The translations under genes were made by a program, and so were the position numbers. Of a stretch of 64,000 nt of DNA, positions 1-12,889 are shown one piece after another. Position 1 is the first letter of the stretch. The number at the start of each line of letters is the position of its first letter. The notes below the pieces were generated by a model. It did no database searches. It was not told the origin of the DNA and saw nothing but the letters and a program-made list of their open reading frames with translations. This DNA is from Isoetes taiwanensis (lineage: Eukaryota; Streptophyta; Lycopodiopsida; Isoetales; Isoetaceae), in NCBI GenBank assembly GCA_021234155.1, contig JAJEKV010000079.1:1366789-1430788 (forward strand). Reading direction: 5' to 3'.

Positions 1-1676
1 CGCCTCTCTCCTTAGAAGGCCAATTCTAAGGAAGTTATTATTGGGAGTTGGTAGTGCGTTTTCGTCTGGTGACATAGCAGCTTTAGAACATTTTTCTGGT
101 TGTTCCTTTCTTAAATGTCTATTGCTAAATTATTCATGGGTAAATGTTGGCCAAACGTATAAAAATACAAAGAAACCTAGACCAACTGGTTCACAACAAC
201 TGCATATTTCATGTATCAAAGTCGTATTTTCTTGATCAACAAATGCATGGTTCATGTATCAAAGTCATATTTTATTGACCTTTTGTAATGCCCTATCGTC
301 GTCTATATAGTGCCACACGGTGCAAAAATGTCTACGCATCAACATGTCTTCCAACTCCAACGGAAAACCCATTGATGCATTAGCATCTTGTTTTTGTTTT
401 TGTTTTTGTTTTTTTTTTGTGTTTTCTCCCTTTGTCCCAGCAATCGGCTTAATCGCCTTTCTGTACATAATGTTCTTGCTTTCATGCGTTTAAGACCATC
501 AGCGACAGATCGCAGCCCTTCAACACCAGATTGCAGTCGTATTTTCAAACCCTATTTCATTAGATCAGCAAAGCTCATCTCATCAGGTAAGCTTCTCTAT
601 CAGGTCATGAACCGGAAGTCCAAACATATTTTCATGCCTGCTCTATTTTCGGCCTTCCCTGTTTCCTGGGTTAGCTAGGTCCTGAGTGCATTTTTCTAAA
701 TTCTTTAACATGTTTACAAATCAATTAAATGAACCCGTTATGCTTGCTCTGCAATTTTTACCTTATTTCTTCTGTTTGTGGAAGATTCTTAGTCGGCACT
801 TTCAGTTCCTTTAGCTTATTCAAGGCTTTAGGTAAATGAAAACAATAACTATGGTCCATCTAAATAGAGTTCCTGAACTTGCCCGAACTAAAAATAGTAA
901 ACCTAAATAGAAAAAAAATTGAGGCTAGCCCTTTTAGAATGTATCTGCCAAATTTGCTCGAAGAAGAAGCCGGTTCCACGGTTGTTTCATTCTTTAAACA
1001 AGAACTTGCAAATTGAGAATATAGGCTTGTCGAGCTAGAAATGGTATCAGGGGATAGTAAGATCCTCTAAATACTAGGGAAAAAAAATGTTCAAGTAAGA
1101 ATATAGAAGAGGACATGGAAATAACAACAAGTAACAGTATTTTATAGCGCGAAGGACACTTTCTTCTAAAGTTGTAACAGCCTTTGGAGAAGATGATTTG
1201 AGCAATAATCTCGGCGCTAGATGCATCACGATCTGTGGACCAAACGGCCATCATAAGAAGACAGAGATTTCCATGCTGGTCAAATCGATCAGCTTGCAAG
1301 AACAGAGGAAGACGAAGAAGTGTGACAGAAGAGTGATTGAAACTGGGCTAAAGCTGCGAAAATAATGGCAGTGGTAGTTATTTCCTCTGCCCCCTCAAAC
1401 TGGAGATAAAGCAATGCAATTAATGCGAATGACATATGGGTTGACTGCCAAGTCAGCAAATGTGGTAGAAGACGACATGTGGCCAGTTAATGGTATGATG
1501 GTTTAGTGTTTTAATGTTTAAAGGTCAGTGGTTTAATAATTTAATGGTTTGGTAGTGCATTGTGTGGAATGTTGTATGTTTGGAATCTTCTTTCATATAG
1601 GGAGTGGCTCAAAATGAAATCGAGATAAGCAAGGCAATTTTGAAACAGTGTCGTAGGATCCATTGGAAGAAGATGG
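1..1676. other. No recognisable gene
   Basis: AT-rich DNA in which I recognise no protein. Short reading frames are present on both strands but resemble no family I know. A low-complexity run of T and TTTTTG units lies at about 389-418. The stretch around 430-590 reads like a 5' untranslated exon, ending at a good donor (CAG|GTAAGC near 585-595), but no downstream coding exon was found to support that. Confidence 0.4.
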
Positions 1677-3870
1677 ATGGATTGCTTATTGGTGCACCCG
1701 TGCACCAGGAAGGCCTTTGCAGAGGGCATCATAACCGCAGTGAATCCATCTGATAGTGTAAATGATCAGAGGCTTGGGAATGACCATCTGGGTGTTGGCA
1801 TTAGAAAGCTTCTCATCCAAGTTGATACAATCATGTCCCAAGGAACCTTCAGTGACTGCATTGTGTGCTCTGGATTTCTCGAGTCTCAAGCTCAGCTAAC
1901 ATGCCCAATTAGATATGTTACACACAAGGATGGGAAGAATCTAGAAGCCCCATCTCAAGAAGATACCATGAGGCCCAATCCAGGCCATGTGGAAGACTTG
2001 GTGATGGATGAGCATCCATTGATTACAAGGAAGAGGCGCTATGTGTTTCATAAAAGGCAGTCAAAGTGTCTAAAAGGGCTAAAAGTGAGAGTTGCTTACA
2101 AAGGATGGAAAGTATGGCAGCAACCAAAGAAAACCTAGAAGCAATCAGAGGACAAGAGTGTTGCAGTCTCGATTGGACAGTTCAATATAGTGTGAATGGC
2201 CGCGTTGAAATATGGTCTCAATACATTAGACAGCTTCAGAATGACAGGATCAATGTATTCTACTCCTTGTGTAGAAATTCCTGCTATGATGATGCCACAG
2301 GAATATTTATCAATTGAAGGGCCTGAGCGTATGTATGAGAGCATTATGATGGATTCTTAGTTTGAGCAAGACATCATTTTACAAATACTAGGAGCAGGTC
2401 AGAAAAGGGCATAGACTGTTCCAACATGGCAATGCATTGACTTTGAAACCTAGAGCAAACTCTTTGAGGGGGCCATTAAATATTTAAAAGCTTTGTGAGA
2501 TACATGTCCCAATCTATGCACGATGTACAAGTGGTGTAAAGAGTGTTGCCACAACGTTACATCCAGAAAGAGTGCCTTAAAGAGGTCAACTCCATTCTAG
2601 AAACTACTGGTGGCCGGCCTCTTTCGCAGTCATCTCTGAGCATGTTTTGGAAAGCTCACTTTTTAGACGTGTGTGTCTTGCAACAAGTGCCATTCTCAAA
2701 GTGTAACACCTACATTCAACTGAAGGATACACTTGCATCAATTGCAATAGAAAAAGAAAAGATGGCAATCAGGGAGCAATTTGCAGATTACCAATCAGAC
2801 CAAATATCATGTAGACAACTGTATTGACAGTGGAGAACAATTTTCCAGATGCAGCCTGACAGATATTTATGTCTGATTCATGACAAGATGGATCAACATA
2901 AAACTTTTTTGATGAAGCTAGATCCTTTGCCCAAGCATTGTCAAAACACTTTTCAGATGAAAGTAAACTTGGCAGTTGTCTTAACACATGGACATGGCAC
3001 TGGCACCTATGGGAATTTTGTGCTTGATCTTTAGAGGGATGATCCGAATTTCCATGTGAATTCATTATCAAGTGCTTGAGAACACTAGAGAGAGGATCTA
3101 TAAAAGTGAGAAGGTATTCTCCTCCAGCCCCCATTTCTTATGTTTTGATGGATGATCAACTGCTTACTTGCCAGAGGCTGATAAATGAGCACACATCCAA
3201 AGTGTCGAAAGAAACAAGAAAGATTTGGGATGAGTTTCCCATGCATAAAAAACAATTGTTAGAGTAGTTATGTGTTCAGTTGGAGAATTGTTGGAAAGAA
3301 AACAAGAATAGATGGATGTTTGACGCAATGTCATACTTGACGGCAGTAGGAGTATTCAAGATTGTGAAGGTGGGATGGTTGGGCATACACATGATGAAAT
3401 AGATGCATTCTTTGGGACTTTCTCTATCAAGCTCAAGGGAGAGAATATGACAAGTCTCCCTGAACTAATAGATGTGTTTGAGATCTACATTAACGCTAAC
3501 CCACTGGTCTTCTTGATCGACAAGGTTGCAGATTAGAAATCATTTGTTGAGGGATACTTATTGGATGGTAAGGATCAATTGACAGGCCACACAAACCCAC
3601 TTCAGTTTAAGTTTTGGGTGAGGGATGGAATACCAATCATGCAATATAAGTGGAGGCCAGGTGATAAGTTGTGGATGCCTATGCAAGGAATCGAAATGTG
3701 GCAAAGGAAACCTAAGAGTGAAGTTCTTCTTCTTACGGGGGAGCCAAAACCACTTCATTCTTTCAAGACCGTTAAAGACTCTAGCCAACTAGTGAAGGGT
3801 ATCCAGGATTATATAACACACTGGGAGGATGTTCGAAAGGGAAAGCACACTTTGATTAAATGCGGCTTTT
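1677..3870 (+). pseudogene. Relic of DUF7869-type transposon-associated protein
   Basis: Broken coding sequence readable only by switching frames and passing stops. In order it holds a Cys-containing segment (2690-2830, FSKCNTYIQLKD), then LCLIHDKMDQHKT (about 2865-2905), THGHGTGTYG (about 2985-3015), GHTHDEIDAFFG (from 3381), a KFWVRDGIPIMQYKW segment (about 3610-3655) and a basic C-terminal part. The 'D.MDQ.KT', 'HGHG' and 'GHTH.DID'-like signatures are those I associate with the plant DUF7869 family, found in multi-copy proteins of seed-free plants and thought to be mobile-element derived. Stops near 2827, 3034, 3267 and 3535 and several frame changes show it is inactive. The 5' part (1677-2340) lies in the same direction but I cannot assign it. 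The family name is from memory; a profile search would settle it. Confidence 0.6.
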
Positions 3871-4429
3871 TTTTTTTTTCATGTGGGAGCCGTGTGCATA
3901 ACTTCTCTCATGGGATACCTTGGTTAAATTGTCATTAAAACAACTTTATTTTGAATGCTATGAAATGCAGTGTGTGGGCAACTATTATATCGGATGCACA
4001 ATCTTCACTAGAAGTTATGAGGGTCTCTCCAGTAAAATTGAAGATGATAGTTTAGCTTTGGAGTATGAGCAACGTATGTTTGTCGAAATAATTGTAAGAC
4101 TGCTGCCTGAAGTGAGTAGTACATCATCTTGCAACTTTTTGTTCGGCTTGCTGCGTATAGCAATTATACTTGATATATTGCTTGTTGGTGGACATCGAAT
4201 GAAGAATTGGCATGCAAATGGAGAAGCTAACTCTTGATAATATTTAGGTTTCCATCATTTTCTTATAGTGGTGATGCCCTTTTTGACATTGACATTGTTC
4301 ATCGCATGTTTACAGCATACATTGAGAGCCACATTACTCACAGCTTTCAATCCAGATGGGAAGGCTCACCCCATTCAATGGTATCAGGAAGGCCAAGTTG
4401 TTGGAAGGCTGCTAGGCTGAAATAGCGTC

Positions 4430-4960
4430 TGATGTAATTTACTTAACCTTGAGATAATAGCTCCCTTTTAGCACAATGGTCCTATTGCCAAACTTGCTAT
4501 CCCAATCACAAAATGAACCCATATATAGCTTCCTACACGAGCCTTTAATGACAATTGAATAATCACAAAAATGCTTATGGGATAATGAATCAAACCAAAT
4601 GATAATCCACTGATGAGTATAAATTCTGATAAGCCTTATGAGCTTGCTACCCAAGAGAAAAGCCCCCATGCCCAATAATTTCGTTCATGACTGTACCAAA
4701 TAGGTACGGACTGTTTTTGAAAGATGTAGAGGGTATTTTTTTAGATTCCCATCTTAAAGTAGCCATATAGAGTTTTGTGATGCTAGATAATTTGCTATAT
4801 ATAAAAACTTGAACAATTGACAAGATCATCGAGAAAACTTCTATTAGTAATAGTCTGATATCAACAAAACTGTTTACAAGCACTTTTCATAACCAGCCCC
4901 AATTGGAAAGTGACCAGATTGAATAGCAAAAGGATACCCCATAATCAAAAAAGTAAATTG
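4430..4960. other. No recognisable gene
   Basis: AT-rich spacer between the DUF7869-type relic and the minus-strand LINE ORF1 relic. Only short, unrecognised minus-strand reading frames are present. It may contain the 3' part of the LINE remnant, but I see no reverse transcriptase motifs. Confidence 0.35.
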
Positions 4961-4962
4961 CT

Positions 4963-5765
4963 TCACCACAGATCTGAGCCCTTGATTCTGATTCCAGCCT
5001 TGAAGATTCCAGCTATGGAAAGGTCCCCGTCCCTATGGTTATGGGACCTTGTAACTATAATAAAGCCTTCATTATCAGAGGGGTTATTTAAATCCGTGCT
5101 CTTGTCAACCTCACCCGTAGCTACAAGATCACAGATTTCTCCAGCATGCACCAAGGCAACACACTTTTCACAAGGCAATGGAAGGCCAGATACTTGAAGC
5201 ACAAACTCAATGGTCTCACTGTTGAATCCTTTGAAGTGAATGGCATAAGGAAGAGGCTTGAAAAGATTGACTGAGATACAGATTTTGGGGGGCTTATTGG
5301 GGCAGCCCCCCATACAAACAAACTCTCCAAGAACAGAGGCTATAATTTTAAGGGTCTTTTCCGTCCAAAACTCTGAACTGAGGTTAGATATAGATAGCCA
5401 AACTGGAAAGAAGAGAGCATCAGGATTTTTTGCATTAAACTTGGGCCTCCATCGCTGAAACAGAATCTGGCCATGAAGACAAGTAATAACACCCCTCCTG
5501 AAGATCAAATCAGCTTCCCTTTCGCTTGGAAAGGTAATCAAGAAGTACTGGTTGCTAAAGGCTGCAACCTGGGCAAACTTCGACCCCTGGACATCCGCTC
5601 CAAGGTCTTCTTTAGTTCTGCCACAGGGGGTTCCCCCTTATAGTCTTTGCAATAAGACCAAGTTTATCGAGGTGGCGAATTCTATTTGCCACCTCAGGGA
5701 TATGAAGGGAAAGCGAAACGTTGTCCTCCATATCTAGTGATACAGACTGGGTTTTATCCATAAAG
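4963..5765 (-). pseudogene. LINE ORF1 relic (DUF4283 plus zinc knuckle)
   Basis: The 192-residue open frame at 5541-4963 carries the end of a DUF4283-like domain (FLITFPSEREADLIFRRG region, then RWRPKFNAKNP and PVWLSISNL) followed by a CCHC zinc knuckle with spacing CX2CX4HX4C (CEKCVALVHAGEIC). This order is typical of the ORF1 (gag-like) protein of plant L1-type LINEs, an RNA-binding protein. Upstream sequence (5765 down to 5545) continues the domain in another frame (MDKTQSVSLDMEDNVSLSL, then a segment ending in SNQYFLITFP), so at least one frameshift and stops separate the two parts. No reverse transcriptase follows it, so the copy is truncated. Confidence 0.7.
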
Positions 5766-5919
5766 CTCAAGCCAATAAAAGCTATCTTACGAAGTGCAGG
5801 TCACTAGAAGAGATTGAGTGGGCTCAGCACCCTGATTTCTAAAGACAAGCTGCTTGACTTGCCTCCTAACCAGGAATGGATCCCCTACAATGGCTAAACC
5901 GCCTGTGTAGTTGAATTGA

Positions 5920-6821
5920 TCCCGATAGATATGAAGCCGCTCTTGGAGTTATTGCATATTGGCCTTTCACTGACATCTGGTCATCATCCAAAAAGTAACA
6001 TGCAAGCGGAGTGTACTAATCAGACTCTGGAATAATATTTGACATACTTTATTAGTTCTCAGCAAGATGATTGGTTCGATTATCTTCCCCTGGCGGACTT
6101 TGTCTATAATAAATCAGTACGTACTTCCATTGGCCAGACTCCATTTTTCCTGAACTCTGGCTGGCATGCGGTTGGTCCCTTCGTGTCGTTGGCCGTGACT
6201 CTGTCAATCCTAGTGCCGAGTCCCGACTTAAAAAACTCCAGGTACTTTAATCAGATCTTTAGCACCATCTTCTTCGAACACAGAAGCGCTATCGCCATTA
6301 TGTCGTTTTACATCGGGGGCAGCTCCTATATTTCATGTTGGTGACCTTGTCTGGCTTCTTTGTAGGACCTTCCTACCTCACGTCTCTGCAAAAGGCTTGA
6401 ATATCGTTGTCTTGGTCCTTATCGGATCACGGCCCAGATCAGCGATGTGGCATTCTGGCTCGAGCTCCCTCCAGTTGTTTGTCCCCATCCAGTCTTTTAT
6501 ATTTTGCTCTTGGAGCCATACACAGTTAATCCTTTTGCAGATCACGTTCCTCCTCCGCCACCACCAGTGGAAATTGATGATCATAAGGAGTTCGAGGTTC
6601 GAGAGATTTTGAACTCCAAGTTTTTGCGTTAGCGATTGTATTACCTTGTCGATTGGAAAGATTGCTCACCAAGTGATAGAACTTGGGAGCCTGCCGAGAA
6701 TCTGACTAATGCGCCTCATAAAATTGTAGAGTTTCACCAATGTTATCTAGATAAGCCAAGTACGAGTACCTCGGCTCCAGCTCCGACGAATCATCACCAC
6801 CGTAGGAGGGGGATGGTGTGA
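5920..6821 (+). pseudogene. Ty3/Gypsy (chromovirus) integrase and chromodomain relic
   Basis: A frame-disrupted 3' end of a Gypsy polyprotein. The integrase core C-terminal part reads LSLTSGHHPKSN, then AECTNQTLE, then LTYFISSQQDDWFDYLPLADF and YNKSVRTSIGQTPFFLN, matching the usual 'YHPQSDGQTER.N..LE.YLR' and 'LAEFAYN...H.S.G.TPF' blocks. A chromodomain follows at about 6585-6760 (EVREILNSKFL, then YYLVDWKDCSPSDRTWEP and AENLTNAPHKIVEFHQ), which marks the chromovirus lineage. In-frame stops (about 6032, 6342 and 6630) and frame changes show decay. No protease or RT was found upstream, where the LINE ORF1 relic sits instead, so only the 3' part survives. A 3' LTR may start just after 6820 but I could not find its partner. 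Confidence 0.8.
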
Positions 6822-9800
6822 CGACCATACGGGTATTCGGAACAACGGGTCCAGAGAAGATTAGGAAGTTTCAGAAGAGCATGGATCTTTTGATTTAGAA
6901 GACTAAGTTCTAGAGATTGGTCCGTGAAGTAGCACAAGGCTTCGAGATCGATCTTTGCTTTAAGGGGCAACATAAGCGTTCTTGATATCCGTCTTTGAGG
7001 GAACCAATCTATATGCTATTCTCCATGCTAAGAGGGTCCTTATCATGCCAAATGACATGCAACTGGCAAAGCGCCTCTGAGGCAATAGATGGTAGTCTTG
7101 GCATTAATTTTGGTTCTACAAACTTTTTTGATTAATAAAATACAAATTTAATGTTGTATATATATCTTTATAAATTAAAATTGTTAGCTTGCTGTTGACT
7201 TCATCATGACGTTATCGTACTTTATTCAACCCCACCCCCTTCCTTTCTCAATTTTCACCTTTTGCATTTTAGCTTAACCTCCTCCTTTGCCTTCACCTTT
7301 GCCTTCACCTTCACCTCAACCATCGTACAATCACTGATATAGTACATTCAAGACAAGTGTCGCTACCCGGCCTTGCCTTTTGAGGAAGTTGATATGGACC
7401 TTAATATTATTGATACCTTTCATGCTAACACATGCTATTTGCATTGGGCTGATTTTCTCGCCACACATCTTGTGCCTTTGGCCACAGATTAAGCCATATA
7501 TGTCAGCTATACCTACACATCAGAGTCCTTAGGAACTTTAATTAAGCATGACATAGACACCCTTATACGAAGTCCCACCCCAACTTTAAAGTTGCAGCTG
7601 TTAAGAAAAGATATCTTCTACAGGCTAAGACTATGCAGTAGCCATTGATCAGGCTCCTGGAGACAGCTACAAACGAAGGGGAAGATGAATTAAAGTAATA
7701 AGCACTTGCAAGAATCCCGAGAACAATATCATGATCACATTTGACCTCAAGGTTCTGAAACGGTTCTCAAAGGATATGCCAGAATTTAGAAAAGCCATGA
7801 GGGCTCAACTAGCCTTAGACGTAATCCCACCTATCTAATAAATATAAGAAATTCCAAATTAGAAGTAAAGCCTCGATCCAATCAACCTCCTAGAGTAGGA
7901 AATCTTTATCCCGCTCAAACTAATAAGCTTAGTTATAGAGAAATGGAAGCAGAAGGAAAAACAAGGGCATAGTAGAAGTAAAACTATGCCATGTAGATAA
8001 ATAATTTGTCCTTTCATGAAATGAGGTTTATATAGTCCCCTTGAAAGGTCTTCAGAGGGCAAATTTTATTTTCTGACCCAACCCTTTTTAGAAGACACGT
8101 GATCTTTTGATATACTTCCAAGAGTAGATACTTGTTAGGGTTTTTGTTTCTTATATATAGACTTGAATTTGGATCCCTCTACTATTATGGTCGTTATATA
8201 GACTTGGTATATCAACTGCTTTATCAGCCATTAAATTTCATAATAACTTATATTGAGTTCATAGTTTCATTTATTATCATTTGTTGGTCATGAACTACAC
8301 CTCTGAGCCAGTACTTTATTCAAGTATCGTATAAATCTTTCCCTTCCAATGATTGGATATCCTCGTCAGTCATAGGAAACCTCAATTCATTTAAAGATGA
8401 CCCCAATTCAAATGGGCTCAAGTCAGTTTGAGGGCTTACATCTCAGTTCATCTCAAAATGGTTGAGTTAGTGGCAATATTGCAAGACAATGACTCCTCAA
8501 TCCATCTTACTCACATCCATCTAAGGCAGTTAAGTCCGACCAACATATATCAATCTTAAAATAGTTAAAGCTAGAATCCATTTGGTTGTCGTGGCCAGAC
8601 ATATAATATTTGTTGCGACAAATTAAGACCATATTATTGTAACAATTTCAAGTTATAAACTTGCAATATTGAGTTTTGTATTGCAGGTGGGCTTTTCAGG
8701 TATGGTTGGGACTATGATTCCTGACATGTATTATATGGAAAGTCGTATCTTTTGCCATGTTTGAGCAACTCAATTGCACCAATGTCAAGTTTCTATTTTT
8801 GAATATTTTGGATGGTTTTTTTTTTTTGCAATGGTTTGAAGAAAGAAAGAAATTCTGCGAATTTTAGAATCTGGTTGGGTGCAGACACTGTGATTTTGCT
8901 GTGCTTCCATGCCAAATTGAACATATTGCCTTTGATTATTAGTATCACAACTGCCATTTGATTTTATAACATAATGACGTATGCAACTTGCTTTGCTTAG
9001 GCCTAGCAAGAAATTCACAGTCGTATTGCCCTGTGGATGGCAGATGGTGCTTCAGAAATGCACATGGAGGCTATTCTTTAACTGCAAGGCAGTCTCAGGC
9101 ATTGGGTGGATAAAATCCTTACCCAAGCCTGAGGTTATTTATGTAGGGTCTTTTTCTAATTATTTGGCAATTGAGGCATGCGTCTTAGAATTTCCCAACA
9201 GATGCAATTCATCATATAGCCTTCATTGGCTTGGCAAGTGTCAGCCATATGTGACAGTTGAGATGGGAAAAGACATTCCAAATTCAACCTTGTAAGACAT
9301 TTCTCTGCTTGTCCGCTGAAAAGAAGGAAACCTCTGCCTAGGCCTAAAATCTGTTTCAGTGGATATTCTTATCAGTTTAGTGAAGCAGCTTCATCACTCT
9401 CAATGCATGAAGGCGGTCTTTTTTCTTCCCTAATAGCCAGCAAATAGTTTACTTACTTAAAGTTGCTTGTAATGCATCTTCAATCTGTAAACAATGTGGA
9501 GGCAAAAAGCATTTGTATCAACCCCCACTAGTTGAGAACCTCATTTTGCAGTGGATAAGCCAGTGGGTAGCTTGAAACAACTGCAAAAACTTATGATCAT
9601 GCGGGACTTTAATTTTGTGAATGAAGTTCTGCAAGGATGCCCTGGTAATGTTGCAAGAAATGAGATGGTGTTTTGCAATTGTTAAATAGCAAAAAAACTC
9701 CAGTGAATGAAATATAAAATTGAAGTAAAATGCGAGCACATCATAAGCTAACTCTCACAAATATATGCTCGAACGGACCAAGTTCAGTGGGGCATCTAAA

Positions 9801-9889
9801 TCAATGGAACATGACATGTGACCACACACCACACTACGTTGCTCAGTTGGGCCCTGCCCCCAACCATTTTACATAGTTCAGAGTGTGAT
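6822..9889. other. No confident gene; degraded sequence and one exon-like frame
   Basis: This stretch may include the decayed 3' LTR of the Gypsy relic just after 6822. I find no reverse transcriptase, integrase or host protein motif in it. At 9001-9292 a frame stays open from a good acceptor (GCTTAG) to a donor-like GTAAGA, which could be an internal exon, but the product is not recognised and another frame across the same bases looks equally natural, so I do not call it coding. Confidence 0.35.
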
Positions 9890-9960
9890 TCTGGGTGGTC
9901 TCAAACTCGAGACCTATAGTTGCAAGAATTAGTGTGTTACCATTAGACCAAACACCCAGA
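9890..9960 (-). repeat. tRNA-like unit, probable SINE head or tRNA pseudogene
   Basis: On the minus strand the 71 bases fold like a tRNA. The seven-base acceptor stem TCTGGGT pairs perfectly with ACCCAGA, a D-arm GTGTT pairs with AACAC, and a T-arm GGTCT pairs with AGACC. The A-box-like TGGTCTAATGGTAA and a B-box-like region (GAGTTTGAGACC) are present. The anticodon stem is poorly paired (only three outer pairs) and the T-loop has eight bases, so it is not a working tRNA. About 100 further bases follow on the minus strand to near 9780 and could be the SINE body; no clear target duplication was found. Confidence 0.5.
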
Positions 9961-12580
9961 CGCAATGTAAATAAAATTATTAAATGAGAACAGAGCATAA
10001 TAATGTAGAAATCCCAATCCAAAATGAGGGCATCAAAGAAGTAATGAATGCTGGAAGGAGCACCATATTAAATTAGAGGGTGCCAAATGGATTTGCATTA
10101 TCTCAATTAAAAATGCACAAATGAGGGAGGAAGAATAAACTACTAATTCGGAGTTTAAAACAACAGAAAATAAGTCATAGAAGGAACTTACACGCAGATA
10201 TTTGCTCGTCTCAGCTCGTCTCTAATAGCTTACATAGGTAAGGTTGTTGCAATGATATAAAATGCACAAATCTTTGGCTCCACCAAACCAATCAGGATGG
10301 AACTTAAAGAATGCTTTGTATTTGGTGTATAAACTTGCAAGATGTAGTACCATGTCATATGAGTTGAGTAATTCAGTGCAACATTGCAAATCCACAATCA
10401 TGATTGCCCCAAAACGATCCCATCTACATACAATGCTAGCATCCAATTTCTTTATATTCTTTGCTTAACTGCTCCTTACCATTGATATTCTCTCTTGTTG
10501 ATTGAAGAGAAAAGAATAGGCATAGAGGTTTGGACAATTCCTTAGGTACTTCCCTTTAACACTGATATTTCTCTCTTCTCAAGTACAGAAAAAAGCATTA
10601 AGTTGTAGCTACAATAGTGGAAGAGAAAAACATATCGACTCACTTCCTGCTTCTGCCTCCTTCCTTCTGCAAGCTTTATGCTTTACAGAGCCTACAATAA
10701 TGAACTTTCTAAGCTCGGGATTCTAAACGACCTTCATGCTTGCCAAAGAGCCTGCCAACATGCTGGCTAAGTTTTCTGTCAACCTCCAATGTAGAAAATC
10801 TAGCAACTATTTGTAGCTATTTGCCAGAATCTTCACCTTGAAAAGCTATGAAATCTTGCAGAGATGATGTAGCCAAGAATCGTGCCTAGCCTACACAATT
10901 CAAGGGCATTACTACAAAGTATATCACCGTCCATATAGTAAAATCGAGCCCATTCAATAAATTATGTTGCTGGAAGGACATGAGCAGCTTGCTTAATCAA
11001 ACATACCTTTTGTATCCAGATCAAGTATCAGATCCTGCAAGAACCGTATAATATGGCATCCATGCGAGCTTTGTATCCACCGGTTTAACAGAAGCCTAAT
11101 GGCAGAGAAAAATGTGAGTATCACCTGAATCTAGCAGATTGTGGTAAATATCTAAAAAAGAGAATATGCAATTTAAAGAATGATTCATATTGCTCTGCAT
11201 GGATCAATCTAAGCCTAAAACTTTAACATAGTCTTATGCAGCTACTAATAACTCAGATATAAGCGTACCATTTCACACAATGAATTTATAGGTTAACTAC
11301 TTATTCAGAGTGTTTAATTTGATTGGCATAGCTTCTGTTGGGTCCTTGGCTTTTATTTAGATATGTGGCTCTAAGAACAGAATAGTTGATGCAGTTTTCC
11401 AAGAGTTCCATAAGTCCTTAACTAAAGTCAAGCAAAAACAAAGCATGTCGTTATGCCAATCTGGAGCCAAGATAAAAGGAGATGAGCAGATTAGTTCACA
11501 TAAACAACAAACAATATAAGAAAATGACCTGAGAGAAAGCAGTGCTAATAAAATGCAGCGAAATACTACTTGTAGAAAATGGAATAAAGCCAAGGATGTT
11601 TGATGCAAAGAGATGTAAGTGTTATCACAATTGAAAACGATGCACAAAAGCATCTATCTTCTGGAGACTGTTGCTTGTCTCATCTATTCTAATTCAGACT
11701 TAGGGTATCCAGCCATCACTTGATGAGAAAAAGAGCTTCATCTTACTTATATCTGCATCAACCACAGTAAGATTAATGCCCCATCTGAAATGAAAGAGGG
11801 AACTAAGCTCGGTTACCTAATTTGGTTGAGTCGGAAGTAAAGTAACAATATAATATCCTATGATAGTTATCATAAAATAGATACAATTGCTGCTCTCATG
11901 TGGACGAAACGACATCATCTAAAAAGCATGAAGCGCACCTTGGCCAGATCATGTCGAACTTACAGGCGAAACACATACACACACCAAAAAAAAAAACTTA
12001 CTATTTACGGCTTCAATCTACTCCATCTTTGTTTACATCCTCTATCCAAACCTTATCAAAATTTTTTCCCCGATTTTTGAAAAACAGAAATATTTTTCCA
12101 GCAGCCAAAACCTTTAACCCTTAGAAAATGAACCTAGAGAAAAAATCCAAAAAGTTTTCCACTTGTTGGAAAAACCAAATTTAAACAATAGGATTCACTG
12201 TCATTCTAATAGCCAAAACAAAAATGGTATTCTCAAATACCCCTCCTATGAAATAATCATCATTCCACTATCTAATATCGCCATCCCAACAAAAGCATGT
12301 AAGCTTTCAATTTTTAGTGGCACATAAAAGAACTAATAACTCTACAAACTCAATGGACGGATGGACATAAATGCACAAATGCAAGTGTGAAACTTGACAT
12401 GTTGATCCAAGGGCATTAAGCCACTCTCCAAGCTTTCTTGTGGCAACTTCTATTGCTCATGGCATTTGAGCAATTTGTAGAACCTTGGCATTTTTTCTAG
12501 TAAATCATAACCATATTAAATCATAACTATCTTAACATATATAATTATTAGGGGGAGGAATCTTTGGTCCCGCAAAAGCA
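9961..12580. other. No recognisable gene
   Basis: AT-rich sequence without a recognisable protein. One minus-strand frame near 10870-10960 is open and reads naturally, but I cannot link it to a family or to partner exons. Confidence 0.35.
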
Positions 12581-12586
12581 GGGGGC

Positions 12587-12689
12587 CTGCTTCTTCCTCC
12601 TTCCTCGCGACCACCAAATAATCGACAAGCAAGCTAAACCGGGGCACTGCTTCTTCGTCGTGACCACGGAATAATCGACAAGCAGGCTA
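12587..12689. repeat. Imperfect tandem duplication in a GC-richer patch
   Basis: Two copies of a unit beginning CTGCTTCTTC and ending in AATAATCGACAAGCANGCTA lie at about 12587-12634 and 12647-12689. They sit in a GC-richer island (12550-12880) inside AT-rich DNA. The island ends at a donor-like site (GCAGAAG|GTATGT near 12875) and could be an untranslated first exon or promoter region, which is inference only. Confidence 0.45.
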
Positions 12690-12889
12690 TCCGGATAAGG
12701 TTGAATTCGCAAGGCAGACATCCAAAGACCGACACGTTTTTTGGTCTGCCGCTGTAGCCAGGGATGATTTTTTGCAGATGGAGACATCTGTGCAATAGTT
12801 GGCAGCTTCGGAATGGATTACGACATGCATAAATAGCTTTCTTTAACTACCGGGTTGAATTCAAGGGCGCAGAAGGTATGTCCAAAATC

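Noticed and set aside
9001-9292. Possible internal exon between GCTTAG and GTAAGA
   Set aside because: Another frame over the same bases looks equally plausible and no partner exons or family match were found.
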